Shown here piece after piece: positions 16,981-25,182 of a stretch of 64,000 nt of DNA (position 1 is its first letter; each line of letters opens with the position of its first letter). The DNA lies in assembly GCA_963736975.1 (NCBI GenBank), contig CAVTQY010000001.1, positions 806,001-870,000 on the forward strand. Direction: 5' to 3'. The notes under the pieces are model-generated. The model worked only from the letters and a program-made list of their open reading frames with translations. It searched no databases and was not told where the DNA came from. The translations under genes and the position numbers were made by a program. Source of the stretch: CAVTQY01 sp963736975. GTDB taxonomy: Bacteria; Pseudomonadota; Alphaproteobacteria; Acetobacterales; Acetobacteraceae.

Positions 16981-17823
16981 TTACCCCAATCGGCCGGCCA
17001 GGTCCTGAATGAATTGCCAAGCCACACGCCCCGAACGTGCGCCCCGAGTCACCGACCATTCGTTGGCTTTCGCATGCAGCGCCTCTATGCCGATTGGCAG
17101 ATGCATCTCCTCGGCATAGCCCTCCACCATGGCGAAGAACGTCGCCTGGTCGCAGTTGTGGAAGCCGATCCACAGGCCGAAGCGGTCCGACAGCGACACT
17201 TTCTCCTCGGTCGCCTCGCCGGGATTGATTGCGGTCGAGCGCTCGTTCTCGATCATGTCGCGCGGCATCAGGTGCCGCCGGTTGGAGGTGGCGTAGAACA
17301 GCACATTCTCCGGTCGCCCCTCGATGCCGCCCTCTAGGATGGATTTCAGGGCCTTGTAGTCGGAATCCTCCCGCTCGAACGACAGGTCGTCGCACAACAC
17401 GAGGCAACGCCGGGGCTTGCCGCGGAGCAGGTTCAGCAATCGCGGCAATGACCGCACGTCCTCGCGATGTATTTCCACCAATACGAGCGCGCCCGGCACG
17501 CGCTCGTTGGCTACCGCATGCACCGCCTTTACCAGGGACGATTTGCCCATGCCGCGCGCGCCCCACAGCATGGCGTTATTGGCCGGCAGGCCGCGGGCGA
17601 AACGCAGCGTGTTGTCGAGCAGAATCTGCTTCTGCCGCTCCACACCCTTCAGCAATGCGATATCGACCCGTGAGACCGTCGCGACTGGCGCGAGGGCGGG
17701 CGGGTCCGGATGCCAGACGAAGGCATCGGCCGCCGCAAGGTCGGGCGGTGACGGGGGTGGCGGGGCAAGCCGCTCCAGCGCCGCGACGATGCGGCCGAGT
17801 TGCTCGGTCAGACGCTGGTCCAT
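16981..17823 (-). CDS. DUF815 family AAA-type ATPase
   Basis: A 280-residue P-loop ATPase of family DUF815 (PF05673). Walker A is GARGMGKSS at 88-96 and Walker B is in CLVLCDDLSFE near 140-150. Downstream come the sensor-like ATSNRRHL and the DRFGLWIGF segment typical of this family. The N-terminal 60 residues include a Pro-rich linker. Its cellular role is unknown. In many alphaproteobacteria it sits beside yajC-secD-secF, as it does here with a divergent yajC at 17930. It is convergent with the M20 gene, with only a short gap. Confidence 0.85.
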   Translation of the reverse strand: MDQRLTEQLGRIVAALERLAPPPPSPPDLAAADAFVWHPDPPALAPVATVSRVDIALLKGVERQKQILLDNTLRFARGLPANNAMLWGARGMGKSSLVKAVHAVANERVPGALVLVEIHREDVRSLPRLLNLLRGKPRRCLVLCDDLSFEREDSDYKALKSILEGGIEGRPENVLFYATSNRRHLMPRDMIENERSTAINPGEATEEKVSLSDRFGLWIGFHNCDQATFFAMVEGYAEEMHLPIGIEALHAKANEWSVTRGARSGRVAWQFIQDLAGRLG

Positions 17824-17929
17824 GCGGGTTCTCGGGGAAGCTTGACGCGGAAGCGCCGGAAACTATGGTCCGGCCCCGATTACCGCAACCTGGACACCGC
17901 TACCCGGGCCGACGCCCGAGAGGTTACTC

Positions 17930-18304
17930 ATGCTCATCACCCCGGCTTATGCGCAGGGTCTCGCCGGCAATCTCGGCAGCGTGTCGCAGTTCCTGCCGCT
18001 CGTACTGATCTTTGTCGTGTTCTATTTCCTGCTGATCCGCCCGCAGCAGCAGAAGCAGAAAGACCAGAAGCAGATGCTGGCAGCGATCAAGCGTGGCGAC
18101 CGCGTGGTGACCGGTGGCGGCATATTGGGCGTGGTACAGCGCGTGCCTATGGTCTCCGACAAGGACGGCAAACAGGTTGCCTCGCAGGAGATCGAGGTGG
18201 AGATCGCTCCTAACATCCGCGTGACGATCCTGCGCGACACCATCAGCAGCGTGATCAAGCCGGCGGTTGCCAACGATACCAAGCCGGCCAAGAAGGCGTC
18301 CTAG
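17930..18304 (+). CDS. yajC: Preprotein translocase subunit YajC
   Basis: A 124-residue protein with one N-terminal membrane helix (QFLPLVLIFVVFYFLLI) immediately followed by the diagnostic RPQQQKQKDQKQM positively charged segment and the small cytoplasmic domain (GDRVVTGGGILGVV...DTISSVIK). YajC associates with SecDF and helps Sec-dependent export. secD and secF, which usually follow, are absent; a VOC gene follows by 4 bp and then the direction of transcription flips. The C-terminus is Lys rich. Confidence 0.93.
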   Translation: MLITPAYAQGLAGNLGSVSQFLPLVLIFVVFYFLLIRPQQQKQKDQKQMLAAIKRGDRVVTGGGILGVVQRVPMVSDKDGKQVASQEIEVEIAPNIRVTILRDTISSVIKPAVANDTKPAKKAS

Positions 18305-18308
18305 CCCT

Positions 18309-18659
18309 ATGGCGGTGAGGCGGATCGTGGCAAACATCGCCACGGAGCGCGTTGCCGACGGGCGAGCCTTCTATGCCGATATCCTCGGCCTGCAGCCGGT
18401 TATGGATCTTGGCTGGATCGTGACATTCGCAGCCGACACCACCGCGGCGCCGCAGATCAGTGTCGCCGCCGAGGGCGGGTCCGGAACGCCGGTGCCGGAT
18501 CTTTCCGTGGAAGTGGACGACCTGGAGGAGGTCCACCGGCGCGTCATGACCGCCGGCATTCCCGTCGAATACGGACCGGCGCACGAGCCCTGGGGTGTCA
18601 CGCGGTTCTATGTGCGAGACCCGTTCGGGCGCTTGGTCAACATCCTCAGCCACGAGTAG
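18309..18659 (+). CDS. VOC-family glyoxalase/bleomycin-resistance-like protein
   Basis: A 116-residue single VOC module: the first strand RRIVANIATE, a helix (VADGRAFYADILGL), then DLSVEVDDLEEVHRRVMTAG and the terminal FYVRDPFGRLVNIL strand with the DPFG turn typical of glyoxalase-like proteins. Function unknown; similar small proteins isomerise or bind small electrophiles, or act as antibiotic-binding proteins. The ATG at 18309 lies 4 bp after the yajC stop, so it is likely co-transcribed with yajC. Confidence 0.85.
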   Translation: MAVRRIVANIATERVADGRAFYADILGLQPVMDLGWIVTFAADTTAAPQISVAAEGGSGTPVPDLSVEVDDLEEVHRRVMTAGIPVEYGPAHEPWGVTRFYVRDPFGRLVNILSHE

Positions 18660-18662
18660 TGT

Positions 18663-18718
18663 CCGCCCTCACCCGCCGCGCTGCGCGGCGACCTCTCCGG
18701 CCGGGCGGAAGAGGTGTA
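18663..18718. repeat. REP-like element between convergent genes
   Basis: A degenerate copy of the GCCCTCACNCG...CGACCTCTCC family. It contains an internal CGCGCTGCGCGGCG hairpin and a second arm where the usual CTCCCGC/GCGGGAG pairing is partly lost. It lies between the VOC gene (+, ends 18659) and gapR (-, ends 18734), so it could act as a two-way transcription stop. Compare 32961-33014 and 52437-52491. Confidence 0.6.
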
Positions 18719-18733
18719 GAGATAAGCAAAGCT

Positions 18734-19003
18734 CTACATCCCAAGCGCGCGGCGATACACGTCGAGCAAGGATTCCTGCTCCTCGATCTCCGCCGGCTCC
18801 TGCTTGCGCAGGCGGATGAGCTGGCGGAGCACTTTCACGTCGAATCCGGCGGATTTCGCCTCGGCGTAGATGTCCTTGATGTCGTTGCCGAGCGCCTTGC
18901 GCTCTTCTTCCAGCCGTTCGATGCGATCGACCAGGCTGCGCAACCGGTCAACGGCGATGCCGCCGGTTTGCGTCGCAGGTTTTTCAGCCAGTGTCAGCGC
19001 CAT
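18734..19003 (-). CDS. gapR: GapR-like nucleoid-associated protein (DUF2312)
   Basis: An 89-residue protein matching the DUF2312/GapR family over its whole length. It has a coiled-coil helix (LRSLVDRIERLEEERKALGNDIKDIY), the highly conserved AEAKSAGFD loop and the basic KVLRQLIRLRKQE helix. In Caulobacter, GapR binds over-twisted AT-rich DNA ahead of replication forks and RNA polymerase and stimulates topoisomerases. Family length is about 75-90 residues, so it is complete. It stands alone on the minus strand, 54 bp after the DUF1244 gene. Confidence 0.9.
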   Translation of the reverse strand: MALTLAEKPATQTGGIAVDRLRSLVDRIERLEEERKALGNDIKDIYAEAKSAGFDVKVLRQLIRLRKQEPAEIEEQESLLDVYRRALGM

Positions 19004-19057
19004 CCGTCCGCCCCCGTCTTGCGAAGGGCGGCGGATAGCGGCGCGCCGGAGTCCCGG

Positions 19058-19369
19058 TCAATGACCCGGATTGGCTTTCACGAACGCTGACTTTTGCTGA
19101 GGCGAAGCCTCTTTCTGGTACTTCGCCTGCCACTCCTTGTAGGGCATGCCATAGATGACCTCGCGCGCGTCCGGGTCGGCGAGCCCGATGCCTTGTTGTT
19201 CCGCCGCCTCGCGGTACCAGCGGCTCAGGCAGTTGCGGCAAAACCCGGCGAGGTTCATCAGGTCGATGTTCTGCACGTCGGTGCGCTCGCGCAGATGCTC
19301 GACCAGCCGGCGGAACGCCGCGGCCTCCAGGTTCGTGCGGGTGGCATCGTCCAGGGCGGGCACAGTCAT
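19058..19369 (-). CDS. DUF1244 family protein
   Basis: A 103-residue protein of the DUF1244 family (PF06844), common in proteobacteria and without a known function. Characteristic segments are AAAFRRLVEHLRERTDVQNI, NLAGFCRNCLSRW with the two conserved cysteines, and the end of the domain DAREVIYGMPYKEWQAKYQ. The family forms a small all-helical fold. The ATG at 19369 follows a GGAGACCGCC stretch that can serve as ribosome-binding site. The next upstream gene is divergent. Confidence 0.88.
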   Translation of the reverse strand: MTVPALDDATRTNLEAAAFRRLVEHLRERTDVQNIDLMNLAGFCRNCLSRWYREAAEQQGIGLADPDAREVIYGMPYKEWQAKYQKEASPQQKSAFVKANPGH

Positions 19370-19432
19370 GGCGGTCTCCTCTCGGTTGGCCGGTAGATGG
19401 CGTGGCGGGCGGCGGTTCGCCATACTGCCGGC

Positions 19433-20704
19433 ATGATCTGGGACGACGCGCGCGCCCGTGCCGCGCTGCGCAGCCTCTTCGATGCCGCCGTCGCTGCCGC
19501 CGATCCGCGCCGGGTGTTGACGGCGCATCTGCCGGAGAAGCCGCGCGGCCGCTGCATTGTCGTCGGCGCCGGCAAATCTGCCGCGGTCATGGCCGCCGCG
19601 CTGGAAGAGGCATGGCCGGACGTGGCACTGACCGGCACTGTCGTGACCCGCTACGGCCACGCGGTGCCGACCCGCCGCATCGAGGTGGTCGAGTCATCGC
19701 ATCCTGTGCCGGACGCGAACAGCGAACTCGGCGCGCGGCGGTTGCTTGAACGGGTGTGCGGGCTTGGTGCCGACGACCTGGTGATCGCGCTGATCTCCGG
19801 CGGCGGCTCGGCGCTGCTGGCGCTGCCCGCGCCCGGGCTGACGCTTGCCGACAAGCAGGTGATCAACCGCGCGTTACTAGCCTCGGGTGCGACAATCAGC
19901 GAGATGAACACGGTGCGTAAGCACCTGTCGGGGATCAAGGGCGGACGGCTGGGCGCGGCGGCCGCGCCGGCCCGTCTCGTGACCCTGGCGATCAGCGACG
20001 TGCCGGGCGACGATCCGGCGGTGATCGCGTCGGGGCCGACAGTGCCCGACCCGACGACATTCGCCGACACGCGGGCGATCCTGGCGCGCTACGGGATCGA
20101 ATTGTCGCCGGCGATCGCGGCACGGCTGGCGGCCGAGGGCGATGAGACCCCCAAGCCGGGCACCTTGCGCGCCGATTTCCGCCTGATCGCCACGCCGATG
20201 ATGGCGCTCGCCGCAATGGCGAAGACGGCGCGCGGGCTCGGCCTTGCGCCGATGATCCTGGGCGACGCGCTGGAAGGCGAGGCGCGCGAGGTCGGGACGG
20301 TGATGGCGGGGATTGCCCGCAGCGTTCGCGCGCATGGCGAGCCCGTAGCCGCGCCGGCCGTGCTGCTCTCCGGAGGCGAGACCACGGTGACGATCGGCCG
20401 CGGACCGGCCGGGCGCGGCGGGCGGAACACCGAGTTCCTGCTCGGGCTTGCCATCGCGCTGGCGGGCGCGCCGGGCGTTTGGGCCGTTGCAGGTGATACG
20501 GACGGCATCGACGGCACCGAGGATGCGGCGGGGGCGATGATCGGTCCGGACACGCTGGCCCGCGCGCGGGTTGCCGGCCTCGACCCGCGCGGCGTGCTGG
20601 CGGCGCATGACAGCTACGCGCTGTTCGACTCGCTCAGCGACCTGATTCGCACCGGGCCGACACTGACCAACGTGAACGATGTGCGCGCGGTGCTGATCGG
20701 TTAA
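19433..20704 (+). CDS. Glycerate 2-kinase / MOFRL-family protein (DUF4147)
   Basis: A 423-residue protein with the two domains of class-II glycerate 2-kinases. The N-terminal DUF4147 domain has VVGAGKSAAVMA, SSHPVPDANSELGAR, ALISGGGSALL and NTVRKHLSGIKGGRLG (the lysine-containing catalytic segment). The C-terminal MOFRL domain has LLSGGETTVTI, GRNTEFLL and DTDGIDG...GAM. The family phosphorylates D-glycerate to 2-phosphoglycerate, though older annotations call it hydroxypyruvate reductase TtuD. It is monocistronic; the ATG at 19433 is preferred to an upstream in-frame ATG because family similarity begins there. Confidence 0.9.
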   Translation: MIWDDARARAALRSLFDAAVAAADPRRVLTAHLPEKPRGRCIVVGAGKSAAVMAAALEEAWPDVALTGTVVTRYGHAVPTRRIEVVESSHPVPDANSELGARRLLERVCGLGADDLVIALISGGGSALLALPAPGLTLADKQVINRALLASGATISEMNTVRKHLSGIKGGRLGAAAAPARLVTLAISDVPGDDPAVIASGPTVPDPTTFADTRAILARYGIELSPAIAARLAAEGDETPKPGTLRADFRLIATPMMALAAMAKTARGLGLAPMILGDALEGEAREVGTVMAGIARSVRAHGEPVAAPAVLLSGGETTVTIGRGPAGRGGRNTEFLLGLAIALAGAPGVWAVAGDTDGIDGTEDAAGAMIGPDTLARARVAGLDPRGVLAAHDSYALFDSLSDLIRTGPTLTNVNDVRAVLIG

Positions 20705-20714
20705 CATGCTGTCG

Positions 20715-21170
20715 TCAGAGGTCGATCCGCTCCTCGGTGACGGGCTTGCGGTGCGTCATGTTGAAGCGATCGTCGTAAATCGGACGCTCTCCGGTAGTGG
20801 GCCCCGGGTACTGAACGATCAAGATTTCCCCACCCGTATCGGTGTGGAACTCGCCCTCGTAATGCGGGTCAGGATGAAACAGCATCGTCCCGGACTTGAG
20901 GCGCTTTCCGTCGATAGTAAACTCGCCTGAAAGTATGTACCAGACCTGGGCAAAGCCATGATAATGCTCAGGGTGGTACGCGCCCGGTTCGAGCCGCAGG
21001 ATACCCGCGTTCGGCTCGGTCGGACGCTCGGGCCGCGGGTGGAACAGCATCTTGCCGGTCTCGCCGGGCCAGCGGATGGTCTCCCACTCGATGTCATCGA
21101 TATGGCGAACGTCGTAGGGCAGATGGTCTTTGCGCGAAGCCTCTCGCGTCGGCGAATGTTGCTGAGTCAT
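20715..21170 (-). CDS. Cupin-domain protein
   Basis: A 151-residue single-domain cupin. Motif 1 is read in EPGAYHPEHYHGFAQVWYIL (His ligands of the metal and the following E/Q position) and motif 2 in GTMLFHPDPHYEG...FHTDTGGEILI. It follows the TauD-like dioxygenase by 24 bp on the same strand, so it may act on the same compound as a dioxygenase, isomerase or sensor. The sequence does not resemble a specific characterised cupin enzyme. Confidence 0.82.
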   Translation of the reverse strand: MTQQHSPTREASRKDHLPYDVRHIDDIEWETIRWPGETGKMLFHPRPERPTEPNAGILRLEPGAYHPEHYHGFAQVWYILSGEFTIDGKRLKSGTMLFHPDPHYEGEFHTDTGGEILIVQYPGPTTGERPIYDDRFNMTHRKPVTEERIDL

Positions 21171-21194
21171 GGTATTTGCTCCGCCCGCCTGGTG

Positions 21195-22043
21195 CTAACC
21201 CTTGATCTGAGTTCGGTGCATGATGCGGCGTGCACCGGCGTCGAACGGATCGCGCCGGTGCATGGTGCAGCGATTGTCCCACATAACCAGGTCGCCGACG
21301 CGCCAGCGGTTGTACCAGGTCAACTCGTCGCCGGTCGCGTGCCGCCACAACTCGTCCAGCAACGCTTCGGAGTCCGCCAGCGGCAGGCCCTCGATATACG
21401 CATTGCGGCGGCGGCCGAGATAGAGTGCGATGCGCCCGGTCTCCGGATGGCGATAAGCGATCGGGTGATAGGTGCCGGGCGATATTGTCGGGTCGTCGGT
21501 CGCGGTCACGCCCTCCCGGACATAACCGCCGCTATTGTAGGTGCCGTCGTGCTTGAGCCGCCGTCCTTCCACCTCGCGCCGTAACGCCGCCGGCAGTTCA
21601 TCCCAGGCGCGATACATGTTGCAGAATCCAGTATTCCCGCCGCTGGACGGCACCTCCATCGCATAGAGCATGCTGGCCTTAGGCGGCTGCTCCAGGTACG
21701 ACATGTCGGTGTGCCAGACCGCCTCGCCGGCACCCAGGCTGCCGATCGCGACGCCGTTCTCGATCACGTTCGAAACGACGTAGATCTCCGGATGGCCCTC
21801 CACGAACCGGCGGCCGTTCTCCTGCACCGGCGCCCAGTCGAGGTCGCCGAACCGGCGGCTGAAGGCGATCAACGCCTCGTCCGACAGGCTCTGCCCGCGG
21901 AACAGCAGCACGAGGTGCTCCAGCCAGGCACGATGGATGGTGGCGAAACCCGCATCGGTGACATGGCGCAAGTCGATGCCTTTGAGCTCGGCGCCCAGCG
22001 CCGCGCCGGTCGGAACAATCTCAATGGCGAGAGTTGCAGACAT
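21195..22043 (-). CDS. TauD/TfdA-family 2-oxoglutarate-dependent dioxygenase
   Basis: A 282-residue Fe(II)/2-oxoglutarate dioxygenase. The facial triad HxD is in AVWHTDMSY and the distal His in DNRCTMHRRDPFDAGARRIMHR, where the following Arg binds 2-oxoglutarate. The N-terminus (ALGAELKGIDLRHVTD) and LVLLFRGQSLSDEALIAFSRRFG are classical TauD/TfdA. Substrates in this family include taurine, 2,4-D, alkylsulfates and others; none can be chosen. It pairs with the cupin gene. The start at 22043 (MSATLAIEIVPTG) fits the family; the divergent mscL begins 78 bp away. Confidence 0.9.
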   Translation of the reverse strand: MSATLAIEIVPTGAALGAELKGIDLRHVTDAGFATIHRAWLEHLVLLFRGQSLSDEALIAFSRRFGDLDWAPVQENGRRFVEGHPEIYVVSNVIENGVAIGSLGAGEAVWHTDMSYLEQPPKASMLYAMEVPSSGGNTGFCNMYRAWDELPAALRREVEGRRLKHDGTYNSGGYVREGVTATDDPTISPGTYHPIAYRHPETGRIALYLGRRRNAYIEGLPLADSEALLDELWRHATGDELTWYNRWRVGDLVMWDNRCTMHRRDPFDAGARRIMHRTQIKG

Positions 22044-22120
22044 GCGCGTCCTCCCCGTCGGCCGTCGAAGATGATAACGTCGGCACGCCAAACTGGGCAA
22101 GCCAACCAACGGAGGCGGAC

Positions 22121-22570
22121 ATGTCGAGTGCCCTGACCCTCAAGACGCCATCCTGGGTGTCCGAATTCCGTGCGTTCATCATGCGCGGCAGTGTTGTCGA
22201 TCTCGCCGTCGGCATCGTCATCGGCGCCGCGTTCACCGGCGTTGTGAACAGCCTGGTGAAGGACGTGATAAATCCGATCATCGGCCTCCTCGCCGGGGGC
22301 ATCGATTTCTCGAACGTGTTCTTCGCACTGAACGGAAAATCCTATCCGACCTTGGCCGCGGCGCAGCAGGCGGGTGCGGCGACGATCAATCTCGGGCTGT
22401 TCATCAATGCGATCATCAATTTCGTGATCGTCAGCTTCGCTATATTTTGGGTGATCAAGGCGCTGACCCGAATGCATCTGCGGCACGAACCGGAAGCCGC
22501 GGGGCCGAGCAAGACCGAGCTGCTGCTGACGGAAATCCGCGACGAACTGCGGGCGAAGGCTTCGGTTTGA
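22121..22570 (+). CDS. mscL: Large-conductance mechanosensitive channel MscL
   Basis: A 149-residue MscL. The N-terminal amphipathic helix (SEFRAFIMRGSVVDLAVGIVIGAAFTGVVNSLVKDVINP) is the conserved pore-forming helix 1, followed by a short periplasmic loop, helix 2 (GLFINAIINFVIVSFAIFWVIKA) and a charged cytoplasmic helix (SKTELLLTEIRDELRA). It opens under membrane tension to release solutes during osmotic down-shock. GGAGG at 22111 precedes the ATG. Confidence 0.96.
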   Translation: MSSALTLKTPSWVSEFRAFIMRGSVVDLAVGIVIGAAFTGVVNSLVKDVINPIIGLLAGGIDFSNVFFALNGKSYPTLAAAQQAGAATINLGLFINAIINFVIVSFAIFWVIKALTRMHLRHEPEAAGPSKTELLLTEIRDELRAKASV

Positions 22571-22575
22571 CCCGG

Positions 22576-23532
22576 ATGTCGTTGCGCCTGGGGGCCACGC
22601 TGCTGCTACTGGCCGGCTGTCAGGCGACCAACAACGCGCTGTTCGGTGTGGGCACATGCAAACTGGAACAGCTCGGCGCGACGCCGGTCGAGGCACGCGA
22701 CCGGCTGGTGTTCGTTCCTGTCCATATCAACGGACAGCTGGTCCACCTTGTGCTGGACACCGGGGCCGACCGCACTTTGTTGAGCCGTACGACGGTGAGG
22801 CGTCTGCACCTCGGCACGGATGCCGCGAATGGCTCGCGGAGCTGGGGCGTGGGCGGTCCTACTGCCGGTTTCGACGCACTGGTGGACAGTTTCGAACTCG
22901 CCGGCATGGCGCTGCCCGTCACCCATGTCGCGGTCGGCGATCTCAACGTCACCCCGCTGGGCGAAGGTGTGGACGGCGTGCTCGGCACCGACGTGCTGCG
23001 CTGGTTCGATGTCGATCTGGATGCGCCGCATGGGCAAATGACGCTCTATCGCGGCGAGCCGTGCTGGTTGACTGCGCCGCCCTGGTCCAGCCCGGCTGTC
23101 GCTCTCTCCGGCGTGCGCGGGCTGAGCCAAGGGCTGCGGGTGCCGATTAATCTGTTGGTTCCGATCGAAGTGGACGGCGTCCGCGGCCTTGCTTTGGTCG
23201 ATACCGGTTCGCAGGCGAGCGCGATCACGCAAGCGTTCGCTACGCGGGCCGGGGTCAGCCCGGCGACGTTAAGGGCGGATCAGGTCGTCGCTGTCGGCGG
23301 TGCCGGAGCCAACGCGGTAACCGTTCCGGTGCACCGGTTCCATAGCTTGCGCATCGGCGCCTGGGTGGAGGATGACCCATTGCTGCCGATCCTGGAGGTC
23401 CCGCAGGACCCGTCGATTCCCGCCGTGCGCTGGCAGGGGCTGGTGGGCGAGGACTTCCTCTACGGCCACCGTATCTGGTTTTCGCTGGCTGGTTGGCAGA
23501 TTTTCATTTCCGAACCCGCGGCGCGGTCCTGA
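22576..23532 (+). CDS. Retropepsin-like aspartic protease family lipoprotein
   Basis: A 318-residue exported protein with a lipobox (LLAGC, residues 11-15) and two aspartyl-protease-like halves. Each half has the D-T-G catalytic turn: LVLDTGADRTLLS (DTG 61-63) and ALVDTGSQASAIT (DTG 209-211). It is therefore a fused, pepsin-like arrangement built from two retropepsin modules, whereas most bacterial homologues have one and dimerise. It would sit as an outer or inner membrane lipoprotein in the periplasm. It starts 5 bp after mscL, so the two are likely co-transcribed. Confidence 0.8.
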   Translation: MSLRLGATLLLLAGCQATNNALFGVGTCKLEQLGATPVEARDRLVFVPVHINGQLVHLVLDTGADRTLLSRTTVRRLHLGTDAANGSRSWGVGGPTAGFDALVDSFELAGMALPVTHVAVGDLNVTPLGEGVDGVLGTDVLRWFDVDLDAPHGQMTLYRGEPCWLTAPPWSSPAVALSGVRGLSQGLRVPINLLVPIEVDGVRGLALVDTGSQASAITQAFATRAGVSPATLRADQVVAVGGAGANAVTVPVHRFHSLRIGAWVEDDPLLPILEVPQDPSIPAVRWQGLVGEDFLYGHRIWFSLAGWQIFISEPAARS

Positions 23533-23544
23533 ACCGAAGGAAGC

Positions 23545-24615
23545 ATGAGCATGAAACCGAAAATCGCCATTCTGGGCACCGGCGCGGTGGGCGGTTACGC
23601 CGGGGCACACATGGCGCAGGCCGGAGAGGACGTCACCTTCATCGATCCCTGGCCCGAGCATGTCGAGCGCATGCGCCAAACCGGACTGCGTATCAGCCAC
23701 ATCACCGGCGAGGAGTTCACTACGCCGGTGCGCGCTCTGCATCTGACCGATGTGCAGCATGTGTCGAAAGAGCGCCCGATCGACATCGCCTTCGTCTGCA
23801 TGAAGTCGTACGACACGGCGTGGGCTACGCGACTGATCGCACAGTATCTGGCGCCGAGCGGTTACGTGGTCTCGTTGCAAAATTGCATGAATGAGGAGAC
23901 GGTTGCCGATGTCGTCGGTTGGGGCCGGACGCTCGGCTGTATCGCGTCCTCCATCACCGTCGATCTGTGCGAGCCGGGGCATGTGCGGCGCGCCGCGGGC
24001 AAGAGCCGCGGCAAGGGCCACACCGTGTTCCGTGTAGGCGAGGTGCATGGCCGCATCACCGACCGCGCGAAGCAGATCTGCCGGCTGGTTGATTACGCCG
24101 ATGGCGCGATGGTGACGTCCAACCTGTGGGGCGAGCGTTGGTCCAAGTTGGTGACCAACGTGATGGGTAACGGGCTGTCCGCCTGCACCGGGATGATTAG
24201 CCGCGACCTGCTGACCAATGACGTGATCCGCCGGTTCGGCGCCCGGCTGGGCAGTGAGGCGATCCGCGTGGGGCAGGCTTTGGGATACGAGCTGGAGGAG
24301 ATCAATCACATGTCGCCGGAGGTGATCGCGCGTGCCGGCGAAGGCGATCCGGCGGCGACGCGTGAGTACGACGAGCATCGGCTGGCCGAGGCGAAGCGGC
24401 CAGGTGGCGGCGCGCATCGTCCGTCGATGGGCCAGGACATGGTGAAGGGACGGCGGACCGAGATCGAGTTCCTGAACGGCTTCGTGGTGCGTAAGGGCGA
24501 GGAGATCGGGCTGCCGACAGTCGCGAATGCGGCATTGACCGACATTGTGAAGCGCGTGGAGCTTGGTGAGCTGCAGCCCGACCCGAGGCACATCATCGAT
24601 CTCCGGCTGAACTAA
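23545..24615 (+). CDS. Ketopantoate reductase family (PanE/ApbA) protein
   Basis: A 356-residue NAD(P)-dependent reductase. The Rossmann motif is GTGAVGGYAGAHM near the N-terminus; KSYDTAWAT holds the conserved Lys/Asp region, and SLQNCMNEE plus KLVTNVMGNGLSACTG match the ApbA C-terminal domain. At 356 residues it is longer than biosynthetic PanE (about 300). The later part, EFLNGFVVRKGEEIGLPTVANAALT, matches the longer 2-hydroxyacid reductase relatives. It may reduce a different 2-oxo acid, so no symbol is given. It starts 12 bp after the aspartic protease gene. Confidence 0.82.
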   Translation: MSMKPKIAILGTGAVGGYAGAHMAQAGEDVTFIDPWPEHVERMRQTGLRISHITGEEFTTPVRALHLTDVQHVSKERPIDIAFVCMKSYDTAWATRLIAQYLAPSGYVVSLQNCMNEETVADVVGWGRTLGCIASSITVDLCEPGHVRRAAGKSRGKGHTVFRVGEVHGRITDRAKQICRLVDYADGAMVTSNLWGERWSKLVTNVMGNGLSACTGMISRDLLTNDVIRRFGARLGSEAIRVGQALGYELEEINHMSPEVIARAGEGDPAATREYDEHRLAEAKRPGGGAHRPSMGQDMVKGRRTEIEFLNGFVVRKGEEIGLPTVANAALTDIVKRVELGELQPDPRHIIDLRLN

Positions 24616-24640
24616 CGGGTGGCGTCGCAAAAAGCCAGCT

Positions 24641-24726
24641 CGGATGCTGACGGTCGTCTATACAGAACGACGAGCGGATTCGCATCATCTCGGCAAGAAA
24701 AGCGACGCGGCATGAGCACAGCGAAT
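24641..24726 (+). pseudogene. Remnant of a BrnT-like (DUF497) toxin gene
   Basis: Reading + strand frames by eye, 24641-24665 gives RMLTVVYTER and, after a frame change, the next bases give DERIRIISARKATRHEHSEY. This is the well-known C-terminal end of BrnT/DUF497 ribonuclease toxins (typically V.Y.....IRIISAR.A...E). The N-terminal two thirds of the toxin are missing and the frame is broken, so no toxin is made. Confidence 0.72.
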
Positions 24727-24747
24727 ATATCGCAGCCAGACGTCAGA

Positions 24748-24975
24748 ATGACGGGACAATCATTCAGGTGCTGCCTGACGGTGAAACCAAACCGCTCGCG
24801 GACAAGAAGACGCTGCGTCAGGCGCTCAGCTGACCCAGGAGGAATTTGCCGCACGGGTACTAAATCCCGATCGGCACGCTGCGCCATTGGGAGCAGGGCC
24901 GGGCGCAGCCGGATCAGCCTGCCCGCGCCTATCTCCGAGCCATTGGGGGTGATCCGCAAGCGGTGCAGAGAGCGG
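24748..24975 (+). pseudogene. Remnant of an HTH antitoxin gene partnered with the BrnT-like toxin
   Basis: The first frame reads MTGQS-like noise, but another frame reads NDGTIIQVLPDGETKPLADK followed directly by KTLRQALS. After a one-base shift come LTQEEFAAR, IPIGTLRHWEQGRAQPDQPA and RAYLRAIGGDPQAVQRA. This is the helix-turn-helix of antitoxins that follow BrnT-type toxins. Compared with intact homologues, a middle segment of roughly 30 residues is lost and two frame changes are present. Together with 24641-24726 this is a dead toxin-antitoxin module. Confidence 0.75.
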
Positions 24976-25182
24976 ACTCGCTGTCCGCAACGAACCAGGT
25001 GCGTTGCAAAGGCGTGTAGTGCCTTTTTCCCGCCCCAGGAAGTGCCGGCTCCGTAATTTTTACCTTATAGCAATTGCGGTGTGCTATGGGAGCACGGCTC
25101 TGCTGGCCCCAGAGCCTCGAGGCGAGCCGGCCGGCTGTCCTGCGGGACGGGCCGGCTCGTTTCCGCCATCCATCCAATCGCC
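24976..25182. other. Spacer downstream of the dead toxin-antitoxin locus
   Basis: No gene is supported. The stretch holds an AT-rich patch around 25050-25075 and the strong hairpin at 25123-25159, and ends at the ychF stop codon. Confidence 0.5.
25123..25162. terminator. Candidate terminator hairpin at the 3' end of ychF
   Basis: A perfect 10-bp stem (CGAGCCGGCC / GGCCGGCTCG) with a 17-base loop that itself can pair, followed by TTT on the + strand. It lies between the decayed toxin-antitoxin locus (+) and the ychF operon end (-). On the minus strand the T tract is lacking, so termination of ychF would be imperfect or Rho-assisted. Confidence 0.45.

Noticed and set aside
24976..25182. Riboswitch or small RNA upstream of the ychF 3' end
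   Set aside because: Only a G/C hairpin is visible; no conserved riboswitch core could be recognised.
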